DNA of 64,000 bases from Neoarius graeffei (Eukaryota; Chordata; Actinopteri; Siluriformes; Ariidae). The stretch's first letter is position 1; each line of letters opens with the position of its first letter. Shown here one piece after another: positions 25,744 to 38,999 of the stretch. The notes under the pieces are model-generated. The model saw only the letters and a list, made by a program, of their open reading frames with translations. It made no database searches and was not told the origin of the DNA. The stretch lies in contig NC_083572.1 of NCBI RefSeq assembly GCF_027579695.1, positions 13,910,915 through 13,974,914 on the forward strand. Direction: 5' to 3'. A program made the position numbers and the translations under genes.

Positions 25744-28040
25744 TATTATTATTATTATTATTAAATTGTAGAAGTCTGGGAGGCTTGCTCCTCATACATC
25801 CTTAATAATAATAATAATAATAATAATAATTATTATTATTATTAAATTGTAGAAGTCTGGGAGGCTTGCTCCTCATACAGTTATCAACTTGGGGCCACTT
25901 TAGCATGTTTTAAATCTGAATTTCTTGCGTTTGCTTACCTCAAAGTGTCCACAGATCATGCACAGACTTATCCATTATATCCACAGTTTTTTGCCAAGTC
26001 TCACACAGGTTTCTTTCAAGTCTACTGTTGGGCCAATAAATCATAAATAAAACAGCTCAGATTTGTTTAAGTCGTTTGCCACTCCACTTTATTCTCGTGG
26101 GTTCACATACCGCTGCCGTTATTTCCCCCTAACCACGAGTTTGTTGGTCTTCCAATATGGCGCAGGGTCTGTTTACTTCCGGTTTCGGGTGACGTCAGTG
26201 AAATCCCTCTATACCGGTACGATGGTAGTATAACTGTATCGATACAAAGTATACCGGTACAGTTTAGTGCATCTGTCCACACTAGCGAGAAATGTTTGCA
26301 GTTTTCTTTCACGGTAGTTGAAATGCGCGTGCGCGAAATGTTTCCGTGGTTATCGAGTAACTTGCTTCCGAGAATATGGCGGATGAAACACCGTGTGTGT
26401 GCTTTTTGTCATCAATGTACAGTCTGTATTACTGGTGGTCATTTATTCAGTCGACTTGTATAAAACGCGCGAGGCAGTTGAGAAAGAAACAAAGAAAGCG
26501 AATCTCCTGTTCCAACTGTTCCTGGCATCGCTCGTCTCCCCAAAGCGCCAACAAACACACAACTTCGTCTTTGCTCCATGTAGCTCCATGGTTGTTTTGA
26601 GCCATTTTGACGTTTTATTTACAGCTGGAAAGCATGTGCGTATTGTATTGTATGAATAACCCGGAAGAAGTAGGAATGGTTTACTGCGCATGCGCATTAT
26701 ATTTGTATCGATACAGAACCGCTTCATCTGTCCACACTACAGCGAGGCACTACTGTACCGGTACGAAACCCATACGTTTGTGGCTTTCGTACCGATACAG
26801 TTATACCACTACAGTACCGGTATAGTTGCTAGTGTGGACAGGTGTTGCGGTACGAAAGTAGTATCGGTACAAAATCCCTAGTGTGGACAGGGTATTAGTG
26901 TCACTGTGGCTCTCTGCTCCCACATCTTCGGCGGGATCAAGACGAAGCTCAAAGTGCATTTCTTCATCATTACTGTCCTCACTGGATACATCTGACCTTG
27001 CATCATCTGACTCGCTCTCCAAAGCAAGTTGTTCCTGGATCAGCTGTGAAGCTTCGGTAGGCGACGACATCCGTGCGTTGGTCTAAGTTTCTCAGTTGGT
27101 ATGTGAACATGTGGACTTGTTTATACCAGTGAAATGGGGCGTGTTCTCACCCAGTCCTACTAGACAATGACGCTATTGATTGCCCGAGTGCTTAGCATCT
27201 GAATAGCTGAGGGGTGTGTCATTAAGAGGCTGCTACTGCCTAGAGAGCTGAAAATCCTAAGATTTCTATTTATTGTCTTTACAAAGAGCCATCAATTTAA
27301 AAATTATTTTATATAATAATATTTGAAAACTAGAAGATTCAAGGTTTCTAATGGTGTCATTTATGTCTCAGGACAAAAACTTGCATAGCTTCAGATGTGT
27401 ATCTGGAACAGCCCTCAATATCCCCCGGGGGGGGAGGAGCACCTTTAAGCGTTGCCATTCAGGCTACATCCACACGACAATGGCAACGAGATTTTTTTTT
27501 TTTTTTTTTTTAAATATCGCGTCTACATGGGCAACGGATCAGTAAAATTTCAGGTCCATATGGCAACGCTTGCTGAAAACGATGCAATACACATGCCACA
27601 CCACTACGTGCGCTGTAAGACGGTCCCATCGGAGACACCAGAACAATAGAAGTAGACGCATGCGCGTAAACCCCTTCTTCTGTAGCATTAACCACACACA
27701 GTTTTGATTATTAATCAGTAGCGTAAAACAAAAGATGCGGAAAGAGGAATGAACGGGGGTAGATGGAAGCCGGTACGCCAACATTGATATCCTCCAGAAT
27801 TCTTTAATGGTCCGGAATAAATTGAATGCTACACGTTGATGGATTACTTTGTTCTTCTACGCCCTTTTTGAGGAATGTATTGTCGGACTTAAACCAACAT
27901 CTGAAGAGGTGAGATCGCTCCTTTTTTTTTTTGCTCCTATGTTTGCTGGCGGGATTGTTTTTGTTTTTGGAAAGCGCATGGGCGGTGCACGGTTTGGTAC
28001 TGCTTGCGCAGTGTTTGGACTAAAGACTCTGCCCTAAGGG

Positions 28041-28085
<45 letters not shown>

Positions 28086-31000
28086 TTGCACCATTACACA
28101 ATAAATATTCACAGTGAAAATATTTTGTAAGCGCGTTTCATGAACCAAGTTATAGGATTTGTTGACAACTCGCATCGAGTTCGTTACACTTCTACCCGGC
28201 GTGAAGCACTGACAGTCATGTGGTTGTGACGTCATCGTAAACAAATCTGTTCTACTCATCCAGACGACTTCGCAACGGCACCGTTGCCAGATTTTTTTCA
28301 CTCTGGAACCCGTTCTCAAAAGATTTTCGTTTTGGGGCACCCAAAACGTCGGTGCCGTGTGGACGCCAGGCGGAAATGATAAACAATTTTATCAGATTCA
28401 CCTGAATCCGTTGCTGTGTGGACAGGGCCTCAGTAAAGACAGCTTTTGTCCAGACGGTTATGTTAAATAAGTTCCATTCCGATTTTTAGTGGTCCGCAGA
28501 AAAGTACCCACAGGAGTGTTCTCATCGACCACCTTCAGTCGGCATCCTGAGGAACACCATCCCAAATCCTTCTTCTGAAAGGAAAAAGGACGTGCAGTGA
28601 CCTTTTTATTCTAACTCTCTCTCTCTCTCTCTCTCTCTCTTCCCCCCCCCCCCCCCCCCCCTTATTTTTTTGTGTGGGCATGGACTTGCACAGACCAGTG
28701 GCTGCAGCGCTGTAAGAGCCCAGTAGGAAATCCACAGCTGATCCAGTTCAGTCGAGAAATCATAGACCTGATGAAAAGCCAGCCCTGCTGCCTGATGCCC
28801 ATCACTAAATTCATCCCTGCCTACCACCATCATTTTGCCAAACAGTGCCGAGTCTCTGATTATGGCTACTCCAAACTGCTGGAGCTGCTGGAGGCTGTAC
28901 CACATGTACTTCAGGTTGGCATTTTGCAGTATTGTAGTTTGGTTTGCATGTGTGTTTTGGGGTATTAGTGCCCCTTCCCCCCCAATGCATATGTGCAGGA
29001 ATATTTAAGAAAGTAATACCAGAAGAACCAGTGTTTTTAAGAGAAAAGGTGAAATTGTGAAAAAGGTCAGATATTGGTAAAATGCATGTGTGCGCACAAG
29101 GCAAACTTTTAATAATGTATCTTCCAAAATAAAAATGCTTGGTACTTTTTTTTTTTTTTTTAAATGCGCCTTGTACAACAGAGAAACATGTATATGGGAT
29201 ATGTAGTAGGTATCTGCTCATGTTTGCCTGAACTATAAGCATTGTCTCTTGCACTCCAGATCCTTGGCCTGGGTTCTAAGCGGTTGCTGACCCTCACACA
29301 CAGAGCACAGGTGAAGCGTTTCACTCAGGACCTGCTCAAACTGCTCAAGTTTCAGGCAAGCAAGCAGGTCGTCGTCAAGGACTTCATGCAGGCCTACCAC
29401 TGGTCAGTCACACGCACTGTTCTCTAATCTCTTTTCTGTCTTCGAGGTCATTTCTATACACACTGAGATACACTAGTGCTACTTGTGTTGGTCTGATACT
29501 GCACTATAATTATGGTAATTGTTCCTGTTCATAATTTAATGCATGCAGGTAAGAGTATGCTGATGTAATTGTGTAGCTCATAAAACCTGCTGTGAAAATG
29601 CCAACGGTTGTAAATACCACTGCTAGGGGTTTCTGTTCTAAAGCATCACTATTCCTTGCCAGTGTTTTAATGGTGATCTGAGTAGTCAGTTTATTAAATC
29701 ATGTCTTTATCTCGAATAACACACTGAGATGTCAGAATTTAACACGATTACTCCGAGGAGGATTTGGTTCACTTTTACCCATTTCTCCTAGTATAATAAT
29801 GAAGACATGGTCATATGTGGCAACGAAATATATGTGTCAGAAAACAGAATCCAGGGACACATGTCTGCCCGGGGGCATTTTGAGTTATTGACAGATTCAG
29901 AAAGTACAGTTTCTAAGCTTTCCAATGATGCCTTCCATGTGGAGACCTGACAATATTTGAAGAATGTGTGGCCTTTTGAAAGTGTATACTTCTTAAAACA
30001 GAAAAGGGAGAAAATCGCCCTCAAAGTTTTCCATCTCAGCTACTCTGGGTGTAGGGCGGGCACATAATGGTGCTCATTTGCATGATATTAAGGAAAGCCC
30101 TACCCCCTACGAGCTAGCACGATGCTACTTTCATGTAAACAAATGGCCCTTTTCCACTACCCTTTTTCAGCTCGCTTCAGCTCACTTCAGCCCGACACGG
30201 CTCGCGTTTCGACTACCAAAGACCAGCACGACTCGGCTCGCTTCAGCCCTGCTTAGCCCCTAAAACTTGCACGGTTTTGGAGTAGGGCTGAAGCGAGCCA
30301 AAGCGAGCTGAGTGAGGCTGGGGGCGTGAGCAGACACTCCCCTGTGCACTGATTGGTGAGGAGGAGTGTCCTCACATGCCCACACACGCCCCGCGAGCAC
30401 GCTGGGATCTGTAAACACCGTAAACCCGGAAGAAGAAGAATTACGAGAATTTCTGGAGCCTTATGCGCCTCGCCTCATCTATACGCTCTTGCCAGTATCT
30501 GTTGGCGTTGTCGGTGACAACAAGCCACAGCACCAAGACCAGCAACACTAACGACTCCATGTTTATTGTTTACTATTCGGGTCGTGAGACTACCGCTTAA
30601 AAGCTCACTGATGTCACTGTTTGCGCTGCTTAACGACATCACGTGACGTCCACCCACTTTCGCTAACTCCACCCAATGTGTCCACCCACTTCCAGCCAGC
30701 GCGGTTGTAGTCGAAATGCAACTCCAACAGCCCCACTCAGCTCGACTCAGCACGGCACGGCTCAGCCCGACTCAGCCGCGTTTGTAGTGGAAAAGCGGCA
30801 AAAGATCACGTCAATTTTCCTTCCATGCAAAGTATGCCCAAAACAATTATGAAGTACAAAAATAAGTCCTAAAGTATACTTTAACGCTTTGTGGTTGAAA
30901 AATTACTCACACCGTAAGAAAGAAAGATAGCACGATGATGACACAACTAACACAACACTAGTTTCATGTAAAGTCTTGGTCACAACCGGCCGTACCGTGC

Positions 31001-34000
31001 TCCTACGGCCGGTCTACACGCAAGAAACGCACGGAGAGCGCGCATGTGATGTGCTGATTTTCGAGCCGCAGACTGGCTGCAGACCGGCCACAGAAGTTCT
31101 TCGTCATGTCAGACAAACTCTACGGGCGCTTACGTTTTTTTCAGGTTGCAAGACAAACTTGCGGCCAACGCGCGTCTTTCTCCGTGAACAAAAAAAAAAA
31201 ACGCAGCGATTTGGGAAACGCCAAAAATCCCACGGCCAAAAAAATCGTATGTCCGGTTGTGACCTAGGCTTAACCAAACCACAACACTCTCCGTTACATG
31301 CAAAAATAACCACGCAGCCTTAGATTAATAAACTTACCCCATCAGAAAGAGAAACATCGCCTTGCACACATCAATGCCTCTGATGGAATGTAGTCCTAGA
31401 ACGGTCCGTGTATCATCCGATCATTCAAGTATTCCATTCAGTCTGGAAAATGAGGTTGCGTTTTTTTTTTTTTTTGCCAGAAATGGTTATCTCCGATGTA
31501 AATACCGTGTGTCTGTTTGCTTCGCGGTGTTTCGGCTTCTCTGCGCTCTGTTTAGTAACTCATTCCATAGTAAAATTACATGCCTGTATGCAGCTAAGTA
31601 GCCATGCGCTCAACTCGCATCATACAGCTGATTCGCGAAAAAAAAAACCCAAAAGACTTAAATCATCATGTGAATGGCCCATATGGTAATTTACCCATAC
31701 CCCCCAGCAGGCTACAGTCCTGACAAAAACAAGACAATTTGCAACAAAAAATGTATGCTTTTCCAACAAAACAATCTATCTGAAATACTGATTGCATTCT
31801 TCAAGATCTCAACTTGCACATGATGGAAAAAAACAATCTCAAATTTCGAAAAAAAAAAATGCTTCTTTTGCAATTATCTCGGATTCGTTTCGGCCGACGT
31901 CCCTGGATTCGGTGAGGGGTCACATATATATATTTATTTTAAATTCTTAACAGAATTCCTGATGCTTGGCATCTTCTCATCAGGCTTCATGAGGAGCCCT
32001 TTTACTAACATTATTTGAAAAGCATATGTAAGAAGATAAAACGAACAGGCCACTGTCAGCAAGTCCATTTTTAAACCGTATTAAAACCCATATTGAGTGT
32101 TCACCTAGTCGTAAAGGGGTTGTTGGTTTTACAGCGAAGGATCATGGAGTATTCAATACCAGTAAACACAAAAGACCTTTCTTGTGTATTAGTTTGGCTG
32201 CTTATTAAAAATGTGTCTTTATCTCCGTGGTAACAGGTGTTTCTCCAGAGATTGGCAAGTGGTCGACTATGGAATGTGTGACTTGATGGATCTGCTGACT
32301 GAGATTCCTGATACGACCATCACCATGACACAGCAGGATACTGACATGGTCATATCCGTACCTAAGAGAGGTGACTATTCCCAGCACATACCCGGATTTC
32401 TTCAACTAGACTAGCTTTTAATTGTTAAACTAAAAATCTTACATATTGACACTTGTACGCACTTCAATTCTTATTAATGGTAAAGATTTCGGCACGTGTG
32501 GGATCGTGTCTCGTTTTGTACAAACAATGTGATGATTGGATTGTGAAGTAGACAATGGAGCAAAATCTAACAGCCTCCGCCCCCCCAATATTTTGTTTCT
32601 TAGAGCGGACCCCAGAGGAGATGGAGCGCACCAGACAGTTTGGGAAAGAGGTGGTGGATCTTCTGCGGCACCAGCCACACTTCCGCATGCCCTTCAGCAA
32701 GTTCATCCCTACTTATCACCACCACTTTGGTCGCCAGTGCAAGCTCACTTACTATGGGTTCTCCAAGCTTGTGGAGCTGTTTGAAGCCATTCCTGATGTC
32801 CTCCAAGTGAGTGCTGATCAGCTTTCCATCGCATCTCGGCTCTACTTCCGTGAGCCGTCTGTTAGTAGATGGCTTGTTCGTGATGTTGCTCAGGCTTTGC
32901 TTTAGTTAAATTATTTTTACCCTTCCTCAGTCTTTGACCTCTGGGTCTGTGCACAGGTGCTCGAATGTGGTGAGGAAAAGGTGCTGGCTCTGACTGAGGT
33001 GGAGCGAGTAAAGGCTCTGGCAGCTCAGTTGGTGAAGCTCCTTCGTGCTCAGAGAGATTGCACCCTACCTGCTAGCCAGCTGCTGGCCGAGTACAGCAAG
33101 ACTTTTGGTTACGGCCTCCGCCTGCAGGATTATGATGCCAGCACGCTGCCTGCCCTTCTCACCAAACTCTGCCATGTGGTCAAGGTAAGTAACTTTTACA
33201 GCAAATGATTTCATTCTAGGGCGGCACGGTGGTATAGTGGTTAGCGCTGTCGCCTCACAGCAAGAAGGTCCGGGTTCGAGCCCCGTGGCCGGCGAGGGCC
33301 TTTCTGTGTCGAGTTTGCATGTTCTCCCCGTGTCCATGTGGGTTTCCTCCGGGTGCTCCGGTTTCCCCCACAGTCCAAAGACATGCAGGTTAGGTTAACT
33401 GGTGACTCCAAATTGACCGTAGGTGTGAATGTGAGTGTGAATGGTTGCCTGTGTCAGCTCTGCGATGACCTGGCGACTTGTCCAGGGTGTACCCCGCCTT
33501 TCGCCCGTAGTCAGCTGGGATAGGCTCCAGCTCGCCTGCGACCCTGTAGAACAGGATAAAGCGGCTAGAGATGATGAGATGAGATTTCATTCTAGCAGTA
33601 ACAATGGGATGGGTCATGTATTTGTTTCAAGACTAGCACAGACAATCTTCCAAAAGATATTCATTGATGACTAGGTTAAAGGAACATGAAGAGGAACTTT
33701 TTTTTTTTTCAGAACACGCATTTTCATTTGGCATTGTAGCCACGTTTAATGCATTTCAGTGATGTGCTGTAACTGTATAGTGTAGGCTATTACTTCTTAT
33801 TCCATCCACGTTCACTGGATCACGTTCTCTGATTTGGCTACTCTACTACTAGGCTATCAGCTCATATACCGTGAGTAGAGAACAACAAAATGGTGGTATC
33901 AAGTACTTTTAAAAGAAACATAAATGGCTAAAAGAATATAGTGGTGGGCTTTCCCTGTTCGCGCAAGGCATTGTGGGATACAAATTTGAAACGGGAGAGG

Positions 34001-37000
34001 AAAATGGAAGACGCGAGCGTGCGAATGAAAAGTGAAAGACCGACTACAGTAACGGAAAGCGAGAAGAAAAGACGTTATGTTGCGAAGGAAAGGAAACGCA
34101 GGACCAAACTAATAAATATCGGCGGTCAGCGAGCACCTCGGTGTGATCAGCTGTTCGTTTAGCGACAGAATGATGTAACGGTCAAAGGTAAACCTGTAGA
34201 TGGCAGTAATGCAACACTGGATACCAGCTGCTGTAAAACCCAAAAGTGGAAGGTAAACCTGCGCATGTGCACATGGACTTCCTCTGTCTGCTTGACTGTG
34301 CGATGTGAGCGATTTCATGCACATTAATTTGAAGGGATTCCCTGACAAAGAAATGACTTCCTCAGGCCATTCTGTGGCTGGTGTGTGTGGGTTTTTTCTT
34401 TTGGGACATATTGCAGAAATAAACATGCATCACAATGACTAAATTTCACTGACTTTATGAACTCAAAAGGCCATCTAGCTTCAAGTGTATGTTGGAATGC
34501 TTCGCTTTTCATTATATGCTTTTATTTTTATACCTTAACAAAGGTAGTGGATGGAGCTGAAGAAAAAGAGGTCCAGCTTATCAACCGAAAATCACTGCGT
34601 GCGCTTACGTCCCAGTTGCTGGCTGTAATGATGTCACTTCCTCATGAGCACAACTGGCTGGGAGTGGAGGCACTGCAGAAGCAGTACGAGTCGATGTACG
34701 ATCAGCAACTCAACCCCTGTGAATACGGCTTCGTCTCGCTTACGGAGTTGCTCAAGAGCCTGCCTTACCTAGTAGAGGTGTGTGTGTGTGGGTATGCGGG
34801 AGAACCTGCTGCTGGCGTATTAAACTTTTCTCTGGTCCAAATATGGTGTGAATAATTTCCCTGCTTTTATAGATCCTGTTCTATTTGTGTGCTTGAAGCA
34901 ATGAATGTTGACGGGAAAAATGAGGATGTCTAGTGCATAAAATTGATGATTTGATCATTCTCTGTGCAGTTGTTTGAGGAGGAGGAGGGTGATAAGACCA
35001 AAGATCGAGTAAGGTTAACTCGGCTGTACCGGTTTGCCCAAAAAGTTCGAGCCCTCCTGCACACCTACCACTACAACCAGATCTTCCTGACTGAGTTTTG
35101 GGGTGCCTTCAGCAAGTACACAGGCTGCGAGTTCCAGCCTCGTGACTACGGATACAACAATCTGGATGAGCTCCTGGCTGCCATACCACAAGTCAGTTTT
35201 CAAAGGTTTCTTTCTATTTTAATAACGTCTGAATGCATTTAATGCACCATGCGCTCCAGGGGAAACAGGAGGTAAGGAAGGCGGTGTTTCCTGTTTTTAG
35301 TGTGTTCCTTCAATTCAGCTCAAAGCTACAAGTATCAGTTTACCATTTAACTGTGGCAATGAGAAGGCTGCTGCTTTATGATGCAGATTTACCGTAGCAC
35401 GTTACAGCTTGTGCGTCTAACTGGTAGCCAGTATGTTTGGGTATAAAGCTGACGTAAGGGTCATTATGGTTGCTCTTTCAGTGTTCGTACAGGTCCTTAA
35501 AGTCCATAAAAGTCCTAAAAAAATGAATTTGTAAAATTAAGTACTTAATTATCCATAAAATTGATGAAAATCTGTTAGTCAATAAAAGTCCTTAAAAATC
35601 AGGGGTTTTTTTTCGTCTCCCTTCTAATAACACATTTTTAATTTCCGAAAACGCTGTTCCCGCTGCCCCGATTCGCGCAAACGACCCTGTTTCACAGGCA
35701 AACTGCACTAGCGGTCAGGGGCTGAACAAAGTGTATAGTGGCGACCTCTGGTGTCTGCTTTTGAGAATAGCCCGGAACCACGTGGCGCTGTTCGGGATCA
35801 GTCCCGAACAGGGTCACGTGACTACTTCGTATCAGCTCGGTCGCCCGCCATTGATGCGTATTAATGGAAACATGGATTAACAAAACATACGACTTTCAAT
35901 CTGTCTATAACATGTATAGAAACATGCGGACTCATTAGAAAATTTATTCCATAACATAAGAATAGCAAGGGGGGGCGGGGGGTTCTGGGCCACCCTGTGT
36001 CAATTTAATACTTTTAGTTTCAATTGTTCCTGAACAAAATGAAAATCTTGTGCAATAAATTCTACTCTAAATGGAATGTTCTTTATATTTTTTATTTTTA
36101 GCCACTAACCATTTCCTCACCCACCGTTGAGGTTTTCTTAAAATCGTTTTAAATATCAGACATATCAGGAATTGCTGCACTTGTTGCAAGATTTGGTCAA
36201 GAAAAGTCCTTTAAGAGTCATAAAGAAAACAAGCAGACGAAGTGTGGGAAAACAAGCAAGTGATTGTTACAATAGGCAATTTCACACCAGTGATATTCAG
36301 TTTTGGTCATTGGGTCCTTAAAAAAATGAAAATTGGTCCTTAAGTCATTAAAAAAGAAGCCTGAAAAACTGTGGGAACCCTGTCTTTGCCCCCCCCCCGC
36401 CCCAATAACGAGCAAAGCACGATAAGCAGCACCTTTTCCGACTCAGTGCTTTTTAAAAGAATCAAAGCAACGTTAATGGGAAATAATTTTTGTTCTGCCC
36501 TTCATTACGGGTGGCACGTGAAGCTACCCAACGTACTTGATGGTACGGGAAATGGTGTGTGCATTTAGGGGATGATCTTTGCCGTGCTGCTTAGACTCCC
36601 CCTAATTTATTTGTTTATTAGGGCCCGAGCACCGTTCGGTGCGAAGACCCTATTGTTTTTCGAAGGATTATTATTATTTTTCTGTCGCGCTAGGCTTTTT
36701 TTGAGGCATTTCCCATGCACGAAAACTCATGAAATTTGATATACACATCAGTCATTGTAACCGCTTCTCAGCCACAGACGTTTGGCCCCATGCATGGCCC
36801 AGGGACTTCATAGCGCCCCTTTTTCCATGTCACGCCCGACAGGAAGTGAGGTAATTGGGCTTGTATGCGTTTGGACACATGGTCCTTTTATAACGTACTC
36901 CTCCTAGATGGTTCATCAGATTCATGTCAAACTTGGCAAACATGATGCCAAGAAATTGCAAAGGGATTTTTGATATAAATGACGGACCCTAAAATGCTTT

Positions 37001-37188
37001 GCAGAATCATAAAGTCAATCAAGTGTAGGTCATAAAAAGAGTATTCCCTGACACCTAATTATTTTTTAGTGGACCGAAAGCTACTGATGATATTGACCCA
37101 TCTAATTCACATGCCTAGCACAGTATCGCCATCTGGCCAAGCAGGAAATGTGCCAAAGATTTTCAATGCTTTGATGGATTGATCTATG

Positions 37189-37234
<46 letters not shown>

Positions 37235-37948
37235 TAGTGCTGTCAAGCGATTAAAATATTTAATCGCGATTGTCGCGACGGTCATAGTTAACTCGCAATT
37301 AATCGCAATTTAATCGCACATTTTTGTCACATGAAAAACCATTGTAATTCTCTTATCAGCATAAAGTGAATGGGCTTGCTTTGTACCAATGGTTTTTTTT
37401 TTTTTTAATTGCAGAGCATAACACTACGGAGCCGTAGAGGGGACATGGTGAATAAAAAAAATAACAAAGCGTGGGAACGACTTATAAGGCGTGTGCACGA
37501 GATATTAATGCGCGCGCACGAGTTATAACCCGTGCGCATGCTTTGCGTTAAGGCGCGCGCTCGGGTAATTAAAAGTGAGGGGATGAGTTACTACGGCTCC
37601 GTATAACGCGTCTTGTCACAGCCACTGCAAAGTCGGGCTGGAGCCGCCAATGGGAAAACGAAACCTAAGCCGAGCACCGTGGCTCTTCGTCCTGAGGTGC
37701 GGCAGCGTGAGCTGCCTGCGCTGGTTCTTTGGGGGGAGGGCAGAGGACTCTGGCTGTGCGGGGCGTGACATTACAGTCTAGCTGCTATCGTTTTTCTAAG
37801 CAAAGTCTGTGTTCTGTTCCAAGTTCCTGGCAGTTTCAAAAGCTTATGAAAAACCTCCATCATGTCACAGAGCGTTAATCTCGCGATAAAATAATTATCG
37901 CCGTTAAAATTGAGTCAAAATAACGTGACATTTTTGACAGCACTTATT

Positions 37949-38015
<67 letters not shown>

Positions 38016-38960
38016 ACATCTCACACACAGAGTTGCAATCCATGAATACTCACGAGAATGGGTAACATATACAATTCTGTGCACACTCATACAGTCTTAT
38101 GCATATTTATGCATACACACGTATGCACACGCAACATCTATGAGCACACACTTTCACACACACACACTTTCTCTCTCTCTCTGACAGACGCGCGCGCGCG
38201 CACAATAATAGTGACCTGCCATCATTGTGCATTTTGTTGCAGACATATGAAAACTCTGCATGTGTACACACACACACACACTGCAGACACAGGAAAGCTA
38301 AGATGACTTAAGATTACAGCATGAGATAGAGATAAGGAGGAGACGCGTATAGTTTTGTACATGTATAAATGTACGTTTCACACCACAGAAACACACACAC
38401 ACACACACACACAGTCTTTGTCTGTCTATCTCTCATCCGTCAAGCAGTCATGGCATTTGCAACATGCACATCACCTTTGAACATTTGATGAATATATGAC
38501 GTGACTGTTTTGTTGGGTGGCAGAATGTCCTGGGTTGCAGAACCACACGTGCGAGGGCCCGTCAAGGCCGCTAGCGGCTTTAATTATTTACTGGTTTACG
38601 TCTGTCCATCCGTCCGAAACGCGCTTTTTCTCAGCAGCCACAAATCATAGCTACTTGGTACCGAGCTTCAGTTTGGGGTTCTATACAGTGTGTACCATTT
38701 TCAGGTCTGTCGCACATCGATTTCCTGTTTACTGACCATATAGGGTGGATTTTGATGCTATTTCAAAATGACAGTTTACCAGGATGCTGTTTGAAATCCC
38801 TGGGGAGAACACAGCTCTTTACTTACTTTGTTTCAGAATTAATTATTTGAAGTCAAAGTTCATAATAAGCGTCCTATTCCTTCGGTTGCTTGCATTCTGA
38901 TATACCTTCACTCTCGCTTGTACATGAGTGAGTAGTAGCTCACAGCCATTTTTTTCCCCC

Positions 38961-38999
<39 letters not shown>

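Larger units (their letters stand above)
25072..26209 (+). mobile_element. Inner DNA element with SWIM/YqaJ-like exon
   Basis: Termini GAGGGCTACCGCGTGACGTC and GACGTCAGTGAAATCCCTC are inverted, and a second inverted block GCGCCATATTGGAAGACCAA is near each end. TATA at 25068-25071 and 26210-26213 is a candidate target duplication. It carries one exon-like ORF (25193-25519). Confidence 0.6.
25054..26892. mobile_element. TA-target DNA element with SANT-like ORF, copy 2, itself interrupted
   Basis: The right end CCTAGTGTGGACAGGG (26892) and left end GCTGTGTTCACA (about 25056) match copy 1 in reverse orientation. TA flanks lie at 25052-25053 and 26893-26894. An inner element at 25072-26209 separates the left tip from the body. 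Confidence 0.7.
24870..27071 (-). pseudogene. Unidentified transposon-like ORF split by a DNA transposon
   Basis: A minus-strand ORF starts [20 protein letters not shown] (ATG at 27070-27068), is rich in Asp, Glu and Ser, and reaches the right TA flank of the element at 25054-26892. Beyond the left TA flank the same frame continues ([19 protein letters not shown], then [13 protein letters not shown]) for about 70 codons. I do not recognise the family; the acidic start recalls the N-terminus of some DNA transposases. Confidence 0.4.
29780..31930. mobile_element. Candidate outer repeat carrying two nested MITEs
   Basis: The left block GAATCCAGGGACACATG with ATATATGTGTC, and the right block GTCCCTGGATTCGG with CACATATATA, are in inverted orientation. 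The elements at 30145-30800 and 30971-31271 lie between them. Ends are not sharply defined. Confidence 0.35.

Noticed and set aside
38058-38306. 82-codon ORF rich in His and Thr
   Set aside because: Translation of CA and CT simple repeats.
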